NCBI GenBank assembly: GCA_013288455.1
Contig: JABDBU010000002.1
Location: 1-42,108, forward strand
DNA length: 42,108 bases
Origin: Gammaproteobacteria bacterium
Lineage (GTDB): Bacteria > Pseudomonadota > Gammaproteobacteria > Diplorickettsiales > Diplorickettsiaceae
Reading direction: 5' to 3'
In this document: piece after piece, positions 1-8,969 of the stretch
Numbering within the stretch: position 1 is the first letter of the stretch
Layout of the letters: each line of letters starts with the position of its first letter
The notes under the pieces: generated by a model
What the model saw: the letters and a program-made list of their open reading frames with translations, nothing else
What the model was told of the DNA's origin: nothing
The model's database searches: none
Translations under genes and position numbers: made by a program

Positions 1-249
1 GAAGCGAATTACCTTGCAATTATTTGTTTAGGTGCTGTCATTCGTGGAGACACCGATCACTATGATTATGTCTGCCAGCAAGTCAGTTATGCCTGTCAAA
101 AAGTAGCACTAGAAGAAAGCATTCCTGTCATATTTGGTGTACTAACTACTGATAATGAGGAACAAGCCCTTGCTCGCATCAGCAAAGGTACTGAAGCCGT
201 CGATGTCGCATTAACTATGGTGTCCGTGTTGGATCAGCTTGAAAATTAA
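1..249 (+). CDS. ribH: 6,7-dimethyl-8-ribityllumazine synthase (3' part)
   Basis: This is the C-terminal 82 codons of lumazine synthase, open at the left edge and ending in TAA at 247-249. The enzyme condenses 5-amino-6-ribitylaminouracil with 3,4-dihydroxy-2-butanone 4-phosphate, the penultimate step of riboflavin synthesis, in the cytosol. The visible segment holds the family signature [15 protein letters not shown], whose His is the active-site region of the family, and then [14 protein letters not shown] and RISKGTEAV, all typical of RibH. In many gammaproteobacteria ribH is followed by nusB. Here a convergent reductase gene follows instead, so the usual ribH-nusB link is broken. The start lies outside the window. 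Confidence 0.95.
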   Translation, partial: EANYLAIICLGAVIRGDTDHYDYVCQQVSYACQKVALEESIPVIFGVLTTDNEEQALARISKGTEAVDVALTMVSVLDQLEN

Positions 250-325
250 GGGAGGCCGCGCCCCCTGACAGGCGCTTCCATTGACGCATTACCATACAGC
301 GTTGATAGTTTAGGAAACTACGATT

Positions 326-1072
326 TCAATTTGACGAAATATATTTTTCACGTCGAATAATGTCTGAAGGGAAGCCGTGACTATTAACGAGGAGTGAAAA
401 AACTTCGTCTACCATGTTTGGATTACCGCACAGATAAACAATGTCATGCTGAGGATTAGGATCAATATCACTGAAGGCCGCTAACACATACCCCATATAT
501 TCGTAAAGTAGTAATGGTGTTTCTAAATGGAATCGACTGTAATAAGCACGAAACGTGAACCAAGGATTTTTTTTAGCAAATTCCGTAAATTCATCTCGGT
601 ACAGCAGATCCTGCGGTTGGCGTACACCAAACAATAGGATCACTTCAAAACAAGGACGTTGTTCAAATCGTTTTGCAAGCTCAGATAACATGGTTCGATA
701 CGGCGTAACACCTGTACCTGTCGCCACCAGGATATAACGCATGGGCTGTTCATCTTTCAATATCAAACGACCAAAAGGTCCGGCAGCAACCACTGTATCA
801 CCCACTTGCATCGTAAATAAAAGGTCACTTGCCGTGCCATCTGGTACGTATGAAGCCGCAAACTCTATCCTATCACTTGCTTCATGGCTGCGATTAGCAA
901 TGCTATAGCTGCGCCGTAAGACCTTCTCCGCGGTAGGAATGTACAAAGTAATAAACTGGCCTGGAATAAAACAGACGGCTTCTCTATCTTCACGACAAAA
1001 GGTAAGGTGCTTCACAGCAGGAGCAATCTGCTGACTTTCAACCAACACAAGCGTAAATTCTTTTCCAGCCAT
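326..1072 (-). CDS. fpr: ferredoxin/flavodoxin--NADP+ reductase
   Basis: A 248-residue FAD/NADP oxidoreductase, the same length as E. coli Fpr. It should move electrons between NADPH and ferredoxin or flavodoxin in the cytosol. Visible motifs are the FAD-binding RRSYSIAN (residues 53-60), the nucleotide-binding GTGVTP (119-124) and CGNP (215-218) of the ferredoxin reductase superfamily. The C-terminus is REKYISSN, so the aromatic residue common at the very end of plant-type FNRs is four residues from the end. It is convergent with ribH. The ATG at 1072 has no clear Shine-Dalgarno, and a promoter-like pair lies almost on top of it, so a very short leader is possible. A related NAD(P)H-flavin reductase is the main alternative. 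Confidence 0.85.
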   Translation of the reverse strand: MAGKEFTLVLVESQQIAPAVKHLTFCREDREAVCFIPGQFITLYIPTAEKVLRRSYSIANRSHEASDRIEFAASYVPDGTASDLLFTMQVGDTVVAAGPFGRLILKDEQPMRYILVATGTGVTPYRTMLSELAKRFEQRPCFEVILLFGVRQPQDLLYRDEFTEFAKKNPWFTFRAYYSRFHLETPLLLYEYMGYVLAAFSDIDPNPQHDIVYLCGNPNMVDEVFSLLVNSHGFPSDIIRREKYISSN

Positions 1073-1081
1073 AAGTGGGGT

Positions 1082-1110
1082 AGTCTAATCAGCCAGATTC
1101 GCTTCGTCAA
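1082..1110 (-). promoter_or_regulatory. putative sigma70 promoter of fpr
   Basis: Read on the minus strand, TTGACG (1110-1105) and TAGACT (1087-1082) are separated by 17 bases. They match the -35 consensus at 5/6 and the -10 consensus at 4/6. The predicted transcription start would be only a few bases before the fpr ATG at 1072, suggesting a nearly leaderless mRNA. This is sequence match only. Confidence 0.4.
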
Positions 1111-1353
1111 AGCGTTTTTCAATTTTTCCGTGCTAAGATGCCAGCAGCAATCTGCGTTTTTATAGACATTTTTAGACATTTTTAAAATTTTTTTAACCAA
1201 CCACCTCGATGATACAATACCTTTCTTTATTATCAGCAGTGCAATTTTGGGTAGCTTCATACATTGTCTATCTTTTGTCCAAGGAGCCTGTTAAAATGGC
1301 TACTCCCGAGCTAAAGCTGTTACTTGGCTCATTATTAAGCCAGGAAACTTTTA

Positions 1354-2694
1354 GTGAATTTTGAAAAATTTGGGTTAGACCGTCGTGTTTTTTTAGGCAT
1401 ACAGGCTTTAGGATACAAAGCTCCAACTCCCATCCAAGACCAAGCCATTCCACTTATTTTACAAGGTCATGATATTGTTGGTTTAGCACAAACAGGGACC
1501 GGAAAAACGGCTGCCTTTATCCTCCCTGTACTTCACCAATTATTAGCGGGCCCAAGAGGTCGGCTACGTGCACTCATCATTGTACCAACACGTGAGTTAG
1601 CTGAGCAAATACAGGAAACGATTCGACAGCTAGGTCGTGAAACTGAATTACGAAGTACAACCCTATATGGCGGCGTTAGTCTACTAAAACAATGCCAAAG
1701 CTTACGTCGCGGCATCGATGTCATCGTTGCATGTCCGGGTCGCTTGCTCGATCATATTCATCGAGGCAATATCGACTTTGCTGATCTGAAAGTGTTGGTG
1801 TTGGATGAAGCCGACCAAATGTTTGATTTTGGTTTTTTTCCAACACTACGTAAAATTCTACAGTTTTTACCTAAAAAACAACAAAGACTGTTTTTTTCAG
1901 CAACCATGCCAAAAGCTGTGCAAGGACTAGTGAACGAGCTTCTACATAACCCTATTCCAATACAAATTGGGCAGCTTGATCCAGTAAGTACCGTTGAACA
2001 AAAATTCTATCCAGTGACAGAAGCGCTCAAAACGGAGCTATTGATAAAACTATTGCAGATCAATGCAATGGAATCTGTATTGATTTTTACACGTACCAAG
2101 CGTCGCGCCAAGCAACTTGCCGAGCATCTCGAAGCAATCGGTCATAGCGCAACTTCCTTTCAGGGTAACCTATCACAGGGCAAGCGCCAGATGGCACTCG
2201 AGCGATTTCGTAATAAAAAATTAAAAATCTTAGTTGCCACCGATATTGCAGCACGCGGCATTGATATTACCCATGTTTCTCACGTAATTAATTTCGATAT
2301 GCCTGGTACCACGGAGGCCTACACACACCGCATTGGCCGTACCGGCAGGGCTACCAAATTAGGTGCCGCCTTCACGCTGATCACTCCCAGCGACGGGCGC
2401 CAGATGCGCTCTATGGAACGACAGTTCAAGCAAATTTTGCAAAAATGCATCATTCCAGAATTTAATTACCACGCAGTACCAAACACTTCTATGGCTCTCT
2501 CCAAAGCCCATGATAACCATAGCTCGAGACAACAGCAGATTTTAGTAGCACGGACGTATAATACCTCAAGACAAATCAATTTACACAATAACAATACCCA
2601 TCAAAAAAATAGCACGAGGCACGGTTCACACAGTGGACATTTTCAAAAAAGTAACACCAAGCCTCTGCGCACGACCTTCAACGACAATAGGTAA
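1354..2694 (+). CDS. rhlE: DEAD-box ATP-dependent RNA helicase, RhlE-like
   Basis: A 446-residue DEAD-box RNA helicase. Family members unwind RNA duplexes with ATP in ribosome assembly and RNA decay. The Q motif (Phe6, then PTPIQ near 24-28), motif I AQTGTGKT (45-52), Ia PTRELA (77-82), II DEAD (about 150), III SAT and VI HRIGRTGR are all present. After the helicase core the last 70 or so residues are low-complexity, rich in His, Asn, Ser, Gln and Arg, which is a likely RNA-binding tail. The start is GTG at 1354 with AGGAA at 1342-1346 as ribosome-binding site. RhlE is the best subfamily fit; a general DEAD-box name would be safer if synteny disagrees. The 281-bp region upstream holds no other gene that I can support. 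Confidence 0.9.
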   Translation: MNFEKFGLDRRVFLGIQALGYKAPTPIQDQAIPLILQGHDIVGLAQTGTGKTAAFILPVLHQLLAGPRGRLRALIIVPTRELAEQIQETIRQLGRETELRSTTLYGGVSLLKQCQSLRRGIDVIVACPGRLLDHIHRGNIDFADLKVLVLDEADQMFDFGFFPTLRKILQFLPKKQQRLFFSATMPKAVQGLVNELLHNPIPIQIGQLDPVSTVEQKFYPVTEALKTELLIKLLQINAMESVLIFTRTKRRAKQLAEHLEAIGHSATSFQGNLSQGKRQMALERFRNKKLKILVATDIAARGIDITHVSHVINFDMPGTTEAYTHRIGRTGRATKLGAAFTLITPSDGRQMRSMERQFKQILQKCIIPEFNYHAVPNTSMALSKAHDNHSSRQQQILVARTYNTSRQINLHNNNTHQKNSTRHGSHSGHFQKSNTKPLRTTFNDNR

Positions 2695-2825
2695 AGAAAA
2701 AAGCGGCCCTGAGACTATGACTATCCTAGCATTGGAATAGAATTGGAAAATTTTTGTTTTCATTTAACAACAAACTATTGTAGGATCGATCGTTAAGAGA
2801 GCGCTATTTTTTTAAAAAAATTTCC

Positions 2826-3698
2826 ATGAAGCCTTTTAACACACCTGAAAATCGGATAAAAATCAGGCTTGCCGAAATGCTCAAAGGTGGTGTCATTATG
2901 GACGTAACCACCGTCGAGCAAGCTCGCATTGCTGAAGCAGCAGGTGCCTGTGCCGTCATGGTTCTGGAACACGTTCCTGCGGATATTCGTAGAATGGGTG
3001 GTATAGCACGCATGGCTTCACCACAAATTATTCAAGAGATCATGAAAGCTGTTTCTGTTCCAGTCATGGCCAAGGTACGTGTTGGCCACTTTGTAGAAGC
3101 GCAGATTCTACAAGCACTTAACGTTGATTTTATCGATGAAAGTGAAGTGTTGACGATTGCTGATGATGAAAACCATATCGATAAACAAGCTTTTCGTGTT
3201 CCCTTTGTCTGTGGTTGTCGAGATCTTGGCGAAGCCTTGCGACGCATCGCGGAAGGCGCCTCCATGATACGAACTAAAGGTGAAGCTGGTTCTGGTAATA
3301 TTCTAGAAGCGGTTAGGCATATGCGAGCCATTATCCGTGAAATCAAACAACTTGCTAGTTTGAAAAGTGAGGAGCTTTTTTCCTCAGCAAAAACTCTCAA
3401 TGCACCCTTAGAGCTAGTGCAGTGGGTTGCTAAGCATGGCCACTTACCAGTCCCACATTTCTCTGCTGGTGGCGTGGCAACACCAGCCGACGCGGCATTG
3501 TTACGCCAACTCGGTGCAGAAAGCGTGTTTGTGGGTTCGGGAATTTTTAAATCTACCGATCCTGAAAAACGTGCGAAAGCGATCGTCATGGCAACTACGC
3601 ACTTCAACGATCCCACTATCTTACTAAGCATTTCTATGGATTTACGGGAAGCGATGGCCGGCTTTCAGGCCATCTTAAAAGAAGCCGATACTGTTTAA
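2826..3698 (+). CDS. pdxS: pyridoxal 5'-phosphate synthase, lyase subunit PdxS
   Basis: A 290-residue PdxS (SNZ family). With ammonia supplied by PdxT it builds PLP directly from ribose 5-phosphate and glyceraldehyde 3-phosphate, without deoxyxylulose phosphate. The barrel motifs are intact: Asp26 in GGVIMDVTT, Lys83 in [14 protein letters not shown] and Lys151 in [11 protein letters not shown]. The last two correspond to the two covalent lysines of the Bacillus enzyme (K81, K149). It precedes pdxT by 16 bp and must form one operon with it. Most gammaproteobacteria use PdxA/PdxJ instead, so this pair is the minority route, also found in Francisella and Pasteurellaceae. No obvious Shine-Dalgarno precedes the ATG. 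Confidence 0.97.
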   Translation: MKPFNTPENRIKIRLAEMLKGGVIMDVTTVEQARIAEAAGACAVMVLEHVPADIRRMGGIARMASPQIIQEIMKAVSVPVMAKVRVGHFVEAQILQALNVDFIDESEVLTIADDENHIDKQAFRVPFVCGCRDLGEALRRIAEGASMIRTKGEAGSGNILEAVRHMRAIIREIKQLASLKSEELFSSAKTLNAPLELVQWVAKHGHLPVPHFSAGGVATPADAALLRQLGAESVFVGSGIFKSTDPEKRAKAIVMATTHFNDPTILLSISMDLREAMAGFQAILKEADTV

Positions 3699-3714
3699 GC
3701 GTGTCTTGAAAAAA

Positions 3715-4329
3715 ATGAAAATCGGTATATTAGCATTACAAGGTGATTACTCCGTCCATGCTACCGTCCTGCAACAGCTTAATGTTGATCATTTTTTAGT
3801 GCGAAATCCTAAAGAATTGGCTGATGCAGATGCCTTGATTCTTCCAGGTGGTGAAAGTTCTGTGCTAATCAAGCTATTGCAGGAAAACGGTTTGTGGAGT
3901 GTATTGGTATGTTATAAAAAGCCCATCCTGGGAACATGTGCTGGCGCCATTTTGCTAGCAGCAAAAGTGTCATCTCCTGAACAGATGACACTGCATTGTA
4001 TAGGCATAAGTATAGAAAGAAACGCCTATGGCAGACAATTATCCAGCCAAGTAACGACGGGTACTTGCTTGCTAACACAGCGCGAAATAGAGATGGTCTT
4101 CATTCGGGCTCCAAAAATCACAGAAATCAATAAAAAAAGTGTCCGTATACTCGCCACAATCCGCAATCAGCCTGTGGCAGTGCAAGAAGGACATGCCATT
4201 GCTGCCACCTTTCACCCAGAATTAAGCGCAGACAATACCTTACACACTTATTTTGTTAATTTAACCGAACGATACCTCAGCAAAAGTGCTGAAAGCCCGC
4301 TCAGCAATGATATGACGAGGCATGCGTAG
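3715..4329 (+). CDS. pdxT: pyridoxal 5'-phosphate synthase, glutaminase subunit PdxT
   Basis: The class I glutamine amidotransferase partner of PdxS. It hydrolyses glutamine and channels ammonia into the PdxS barrel. Counting from the ATG at 3715, the triad is Cys75 (GTCAG), His167 and Glu169 (HPEL). The oxyanion/glutamine region is PGGESS (residues 44-49), where most homologues read PGGEST. I chose ATG 3715 over the in-frame TTG at 3706 because the family begins with MKIGVLALQG. After the amidotransferase domain there is a short extra tail of about 20 residues. The gene's end overlaps the convergent membrane-protein gene by 29 bp. Confidence 0.95.
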   Translation: MKIGILALQGDYSVHATVLQQLNVDHFLVRNPKELADADALILPGGESSVLIKLLQENGLWSVLVCYKKPILGTCAGAILLAAKVSSPEQMTLHCIGISIERNAYGRQLSSQVTTGTCLLTQREIEMVFIRAPKITEINKKSVRILATIRNQPVAVQEGHAIAATFHPELSADNTLHTYFVNLTERYLSKSAESPLSNDMTRHA

Positions 4330-5797
4330 GCGGCTGTGCCTCAAAAAGTTTGACGGCATAACTACAAGCATCAGCAAGATCATCGGTGTCTGAGTGCTTT
4401 TTAAAAAATGCTTGGCTAGATTCAGCTCTTCCAGGTCTACTATCGAATTGTCCGTGTTGAATAACCTGACTCACTTTTATAAAAAAATTATCCTGGCTCC
4501 CTCTGCTCTGAGTTTCATTGTCAGCAGAAGAAGCCATGCTACATAATAATTCATCATAATAGGTTACAAAAATTGCAGAACGACCTCTTTCTTTAGAATC
4601 ATGCGGTAATGTCTGCTCATCTTCTTGTAAGCTCTCTACTGCATCGAGAATGAAGCCTGCCAGCTTATGATTATCACTACCTCTATATCTATATAAAACT
4701 TGAGCAATACTCCAAACTATCTCCTCCTGCTTGTCGCATGCCTTTTTATTTTCCCAGCAGGTGACAGATTTAGCCTTTGCTTCTAATTTCAGCCACTTAA
4801 CACTGCCTTCCTTCAAAAGATAAATTACATTCTCTTCAGGCTTGTTAGGATTTAAATAATTGGCCCGAGATTTACGCCAATAATAATCATGCGTCTTGGT
4901 CTCAACCCACGCATTATTCTTTGGCGTGAGACCGATTGGCGTTGGATCGGCTACTTTTTTGTTATCAAAGTGATCATAAACCGATTTTGTTGCATCGACT
5001 AAAAGATAGACTATTATCAAAGCACCCCATAGCACCGGGGCAATACCAGGAAACGCAGTACTGACGACTATTACTGTGCAGAACAAAACCAAAGATAACA
5101 GCCCAAATGCACAACATTTTCCAAATCGTTTGATTGCAGCGTCATATTCTGCTTTTACAGTAGCATCCTTATTACCTACTTTGTGCCGCTGATAAACAAG
5201 ATTGAGAAGATAAGCAATCGATGCAACGATCACTACCAATGCAATAACTATGGATAGCCAGCCAGCGAGGCTTGACAAGACACCTATCGCTCCTAACGGT
5301 CCCTGTAAAAAACAAGTAGCTCCTGTCATACAGCAACCAATTATTACCAGCACACTATGTTTTACCAGGTTGTCAAAATATTGATCACGTCTCCATTTAT
5401 CTTCTGGCCGACGCATATCGGCCCTAGCATGAGTAAAGCAACTAAAAAGGAAAACGACGCAGCTATCTCCTAATTTCACAAGACCGTAGATCAAAAAGAC
5501 AGCCAACACTCCGCCGGGAATAGATAGTGCAGCACAGCAGAAGCCAATGGCAATAACGGAAATTACCACCTTCACTACTGAAAACAGAAACTTCCTGGTT
5601 TCTCCAATATTTTTGTTGCGTGTTTTAAAAATGTAAATGTATATGCGCAGCGCAGCCCTGACACCATGGGAAACATAAACAAGGGGAATACAAAAAAATG
5701 GGAGAAAAATAACAAATTTTAGAGCACTAAACCCGCGCTTGAAGAGCAAAGCAAGCAAACGCCAGAACTCAAAGCTATGAACACGGTTGTACCACAC
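4301..5797 (-). CDS. multi-pass membrane protein of unknown function
   Basis: About 498 residues with no family that I recognise. The N-terminal 270 residues contain roughly six or seven hydrophobic segments, with Cys-rich stretches such as GFCCAALS and IGCCMTGATC. The C-terminal 230 residues are soluble and charged. GTG at 5797 is preferred because a perfect GGAGG (5810-5806) lies 8 bases upstream. An ATG at 5812 and a TTG at 5824 are in frame but have no ribosome-binding site. It stands alone between convergent pdxT and a divergent recombinase. A membrane-plus-soluble layout in a Dot/Icm organism would fit a secreted effector or a lineage-specific inner-membrane protein, but nothing in the sequence decides this. 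Confidence 0.7.
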   Translation of the reverse strand: MWYNRVHSFEFWRLLALLFKRGFSALKFVIFLPFFCIPLVYVSHGVRAALRIYIYIFKTRNKNIGETRKFLFSVVKVVISVIAIGFCCAALSIPGGVLAVFLIYGLVKLGDSCVVFLFSCFTHARADMRRPEDKWRRDQYFDNLVKHSVLVIIGCCMTGATCFLQGPLGAIGVLSSLAGWLSIVIALVVIVASIAYLLNLVYQRHKVGNKDATVKAEYDAAIKRFGKCCAFGLLSLVLFCTVIVVSTAFPGIAPVLWGALIIVYLLVDATKSVYDHFDNKKVADPTPIGLTPKNNAWVETKTHDYYWRKSRANYLNPNKPEENVIYLLKEGSVKWLKLEAKAKSVTCWENKKACDKQEEIVWSIAQVLYRYRGSDNHKLAGFILDAVESLQEDEQTLPHDSKERGRSAIFVTYYDELLCSMASSADNETQSRGSQDNFFIKVSQVIQHGQFDSRPGRAESSQAFFKKHSDTDDLADACSYAVKLFEAQPPTHASSYHC

Positions 5798-6003
5798 TCT
5801 GCTGACCTCCATCAAATACGCCAACGATGGATACGAGAAACTTACTTACATAAGGCCTCTTAACCATCGTCTCGTCCACTTGAGTAAGTAGCCTAAGACG
5901 CGTGTATTATATTTAGTTTTTTTCAAAAATCATTAAAGAAAACTTAAATCTATTCCTATTTTTGGTTACAAAATTTTGTTAAACTTTTAAAATTCCTTAT
6001 TTT

Positions 6004-7257
6004 TTGAAAAAAGCCGTGCGATTAATATCCCCCACTCCTATTTTCGACAGCCTGGCATTCTCTGATCCCAAATCATCTGTTCAACATTTGAACACACAAA
6101 TAACACAATTTCCTTTTGCTGAAGGGGACTTTAGGCAAGCATTGCAATTTCTCTACAGCTATCGGGGTAGCGATGCAACATTCACTGCCTACCGCCGCGA
6201 AATCGAACGCTTATTGCAATGGAGCTGGTTCATCGCCAAAAAGTCCATCAAAGAAATCCGACGTGAGGATTTTGAAGCGTTTATCCTATTTTGTCAAAAG
6301 CCGCCGAAACACTGGATTGCTACGAAAACAGTCGCTCGATATGTAACGCATCTCGATCTAAAAAAACCACATCCAGATTGGCGACCCTTTGTCGCCACAG
6401 TAAAAAAGATAGCTAGTCGTGAAGGCACGTTACCTGAAATAAAAAAATACAGTTTATCACAGAAGACATTACAAGCTATTTTTGCTATTTGCGGGAGCTT
6501 TTATAATTATCTCATTCAAGAAAGCTATATCGACTTTAACCCTGTTACCCAGATTCGCCAAAAAAGCAAATTTATTCGACAGCAAAACACGAAGATGATT
6601 ATCCGCCGATTGAGTGAATTACAGTGGTCTTATGTTGTAGAAACGACAGAAATGCTCGCAAAACAATTTCCAAACATTCATGAAAGAAGCTTGTTCATCA
6701 TACGGGCCTTGTATGGTATGTATCTACGCATTTCGGAATTAGTCACTTCGTCGCGCTGGCAACCACAAATGGGTCATTTTCAAAAGGATATTGATGGTAA
6801 TTGGTGGTTTATGACCGTAGGCAAAGGTAATAAGGAACGCTTGATCAGTGTCAGTGATGATATGTTAAATGCATTGAAACGCTATCGGATCCATTTAGAC
6901 CTCAGCCCATTGCCTAGTCGTGGCGAAAGCACTGTGCTGATCAAAAAATCAACGGGTAGTGGGCCAATCACCAGTACACGCCAAATTCGTAGCATTGTCC
7001 AGATATGTTTTGACACGGCTTTTGATCGAATGGTAAAGGATGGGTTACAGGAGGATGCAACGGAATTAAGAGCAGCAACGGTGCACTGGTTACGACATAC
7101 TGGTATTTCTGAAGATGTGAAACATAGACCGCGTGAACATGTTCGTGACGATGCCGGCCATAGTTCCAGTGCCATTACAGATAAATATATTGATGTGGAA
7201 ATGCGCGCGCGGCATGCCTCAGCAAAGAAGAAAAAATTAGACCCCTTGGCAAGGTAG
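6004..7257 (+). CDS. tyrosine recombinase / phage-type integrase
   Basis: A 417-residue site-specific recombinase. An N-terminal SAM-like core-binding domain (about 45-180) precedes the catalytic domain (about 200-400). Catalytic residues are visible: Arg242 in YLRISEL, Lys274 or Lys277 in VGKGNKER, HWLRH giving His361 and Arg364, His386 in DDAGHSS, and the nucleophile Tyr395 in TDKYIDVE. All positions are intact, so the enzyme may be active. The start is TTG at 6004 without a clear Shine-Dalgarno. No excisionase, attachment site, tRNA or phage gene is next to it, so it looks like a stand-alone chromosomal recombinase rather than a live prophage integrase. It is not XerC or XerD by length and N-terminus. 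Confidence 0.88.
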   Translation: MKKAVRLISPTPIFDSLAFSDPKSSVQHLNTQITQFPFAEGDFRQALQFLYSYRGSDATFTAYRREIERLLQWSWFIAKKSIKEIRREDFEAFILFCQKPPKHWIATKTVARYVTHLDLKKPHPDWRPFVATVKKIASREGTLPEIKKYSLSQKTLQAIFAICGSFYNYLIQESYIDFNPVTQIRQKSKFIRQQNTKMIIRRLSELQWSYVVETTEMLAKQFPNIHERSLFIIRALYGMYLRISELVTSSRWQPQMGHFQKDIDGNWWFMTVGKGNKERLISVSDDMLNALKRYRIHLDLSPLPSRGESTVLIKKSTGSGPITSTRQIRSIVQICFDTAFDRMVKDGLQEDATELRAATVHWLRHTGISEDVKHRPREHVRDDAGHSSSAITDKYIDVEMRARHASAKKKKLDPLAR

Positions 7258-7349
7258 TCTTTGCCTGCGTCGCACATACCCTTTCACGCAACGATTATTC
7301 TCATGCTTCACTGGAATAAAAATAACCTCTCGTGGCGCCATGTCAATGA

Positions 7350-8267
7350 TCAAATCCATTCTTGTGGCGTTAAAAATTTTTCCGTTAATTCTAACTCACG
7401 AGAACCAGGTGCTGCTTGCCAATTATATTGCCAGCTTGCCTGTGGTGGCATAGAGGTCAAAATAGATTCAATACGGCCATCACTTTGCAAACCAAATAAA
7501 GTTCCTCTGTCATAAATCAAATTAAATTCCACATAGCGACCGCGACGATAGGCTTGAAACTGCCGCTCTTGTTCTCCATAAAGTTTAGCTTTGTGTCGTC
7601 GTAGAATGGGGATATAGGCTGGTAAAAAGTGATCGCCGACGCTTTGTATGAAAGCGAAGCAGGTCTTAAAATCCCACTGGTTAACGTCATCGAAAAAAAT
7701 ACCGCCTATACCACGCGACTCTTTTCGATGCTTGAGATAAAAATAGGAATCGCAATTTTTTTTATATTGTAGGTAAACATCCTGGCCGAATGGATCGCAA
7801 GCTTGTTTCGCTGTACGATGCCAATGTTGACAATCTTCCTCAAAGGCGTAGCAAGGTGTGAGATCAAACCCTCCACCAAACCACCATATTGGCCCCTTGT
7901 CATCGGCTTGTTTAAGTACAATAAGGCGTAGGTTCATATGAACGATTGGCACATAGGGATTGCGTGGATGCACCACCAAAGACAGACCCATGGCTTGAAA
8001 TGGCACGGCAGTTTTACATTGAGGATACCGTACAGTGGCACTGGGAGGTAATTTTTCGCCGACAATATGTGAAAAATTCACCGCCGCCCGTTCTATTAAC
8101 TGACCTTCTGCTAGAACGCAAGTTTTTCCGCCTCCGCTTTTAGCGTGCAGCCAATCATCCTGTATAAATTCTTCCTGACTATCTTCCTTTTCTAAGGCCA
8201 AACAAATATCTGCTTGTAATTGCAGCAAATAATCTTGGACAGCAGGGATAATTAGTTCATAATTCAC
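7350..8267 (-). CDS. hemF: oxygen-dependent coproporphyrinogen III oxidase
   Basis: HemF oxidatively decarboxylates coproporphyrinogen III to protoporphyrinogen IX in the cytosol, using O2. Strong signatures are SGGGKTCVL, WWFGGGFDLTP, FYLKHRKESRGIGGIFFDD and YRRGRYVEFNLIYDRGTLF. From the GTG at 8267 the protein is about 305 residues, matching E. coli HemF (299). The reading frame is open to a TTG at 8303, which would give 317 residues; neither start has a good ribosome-binding site, so the N-terminus is uncertain. The gene is divergent from hemJ, which catalyses the next heme step, and the two share a very short promoter region. Confidence 0.95.
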   Translation of the reverse strand: MNYELIIPAVQDYLLQLQADICLALEKEDSQEEFIQDDWLHAKSGGGKTCVLAEGQLIERAAVNFSHIVGEKLPPSATVRYPQCKTAVPFQAMGLSLVVHPRNPYVPIVHMNLRLIVLKQADDKGPIWWFGGGFDLTPCYAFEEDCQHWHRTAKQACDPFGQDVYLQYKKNCDSYFYLKHRKESRGIGGIFFDDVNQWDFKTCFAFIQSVGDHFLPAYIPILRRHKAKLYGEQERQFQAYRRGRYVEFNLIYDRGTLFGLQSDGRIESILTSMPPQASWQYNWQAAPGSRELELTEKFLTPQEWI

Positions 8268-8311
8268 GATAGATTTTTGATTTTTATACGCTACCAGAGT
8301 CAATAGCCATA

Positions 8312-8734
8312 ATGGTTTGGATTAAAGCCTTCCACATCATTGCCATGGTAGCCTGGTTCGCTGGTCTGTTCTACCTTCCTCGCTTGTTCGTCTATCACGC
8401 GCAAGCGCTGGACAGGATCAGTCTTGAACGATTCAACATGATGGAGCATAGACTATATTACTTTATCATGGCTCCTGCTGCCTTTATAACAATCGCCTTA
8501 GGGATTCTACTTCTCAGTCATTCGCCTACCTACTATTTACACGCGCGCTGGATGCAAGCAAAGCTACTCTGCGTGCTATTACTCATTACTTTTCATCTTT
8601 ACTGTGGAAAATTACACAGCGACTTCAAACAAGAAAAAAACCAACACTCTGCCTTGTTTTACCGGTTTTTCAATGAATTCCCCACCTTGGTGCTAGTTGT
8701 CATCACTTTACTTGTAGAAATCAAGCCAGATTAA
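8312..8734 (+). CDS. hemJ: protoporphyrinogen IX oxidase HemJ
   Basis: A 140-residue membrane protein of the HemJ (UPF0093) family. It oxidises protoporphyrinogen IX to protoporphyrin IX in the inner membrane. The N-terminal signature FHIIAMVAWFAGLFYLPRLF with conserved His8 and the C-terminal FFNEFPTLVLV are diagnostic. Four hydrophobic segments can be seen, with YLHARWMQAKL between the second and third. Placed back to back with hemF, it gives two successive steps of heme synthesis from one control region. No hemG or hemY is visible in the window, consistent with HemJ being the only oxidase, although this cannot be proved from one window. Confidence 0.92.
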   Translation: MVWIKAFHIIAMVAWFAGLFYLPRLFVYHAQALDRISLERFNMMEHRLYYFIMAPAAFITIALGILLLSHSPTYYLHARWMQAKLLCVLLLITFHLYCGKLHSDFKQEKNQHSALFYRFFNEFPTLVLVVITLLVEIKPD

Positions 8735-8780
8735 GTGAATCCTTTGAAAAACAGCGTCGACCGATCCAAAACTAGATTGT

Positions 8781-8966
8781 TTAGATCACCACCATTTCAA
8801 AATCTTCCTTCATTGCGCCACATTCAGGACAACGCCAGGTGGGAGATACATCCTCCCAAGCGGTGCCCGGAGGAATACCGTCCTCTGGCCAGCCCTTTTC
8901 CTCTTCGTACACGTACCCACAGAGTAAACACATGTACTTTCTAAATATTTTACCATTTTCTAGCAT
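8781..8966 (-). CDS. rubA: rubredoxin
   Basis: A 61-residue rubredoxin, a small one-electron carrier with one iron bound by four cysteines. The two knuckles are CLLCGYVY and CPECGA, spaced as in the family, and the middle has the conserved EKGWPEDGIPPGTAW segment. The N-terminus (MLENGKIFR) is slightly longer than in the minimal rubredoxins. It starts 3 bp after the ftsY stop on the same strand, so it is almost certainly cotranscribed with ftsY. That link is not the usual one, since ftsE-ftsX normally follow ftsY in Enterobacteria. Possible partners are the nearby reductase or an alkane/superoxide system outside the window. Confidence 0.95.
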   Translation of the reverse strand: MLENGKIFRKYMCLLCGYVYEEEKGWPEDGIPPGTAWEDVSPTWRCPECGAMKEDFEMVVI

Positions 8967-8969
8967 TTT

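Noticed and set aside
1012..1260. 82-residue minus-strand ORF upstream of fpr
   Set aside because: It overlaps the fpr start in another frame, has no family resemblance and contains low-complexity AT-rich codons.
3032..3631. A long ORF on the minus strand across pdxS
   Set aside because: It lies antisense to a clearly conserved gene, has unusual Ser/Cys/Arg composition, and no recognisable domain; it is a shadow frame.
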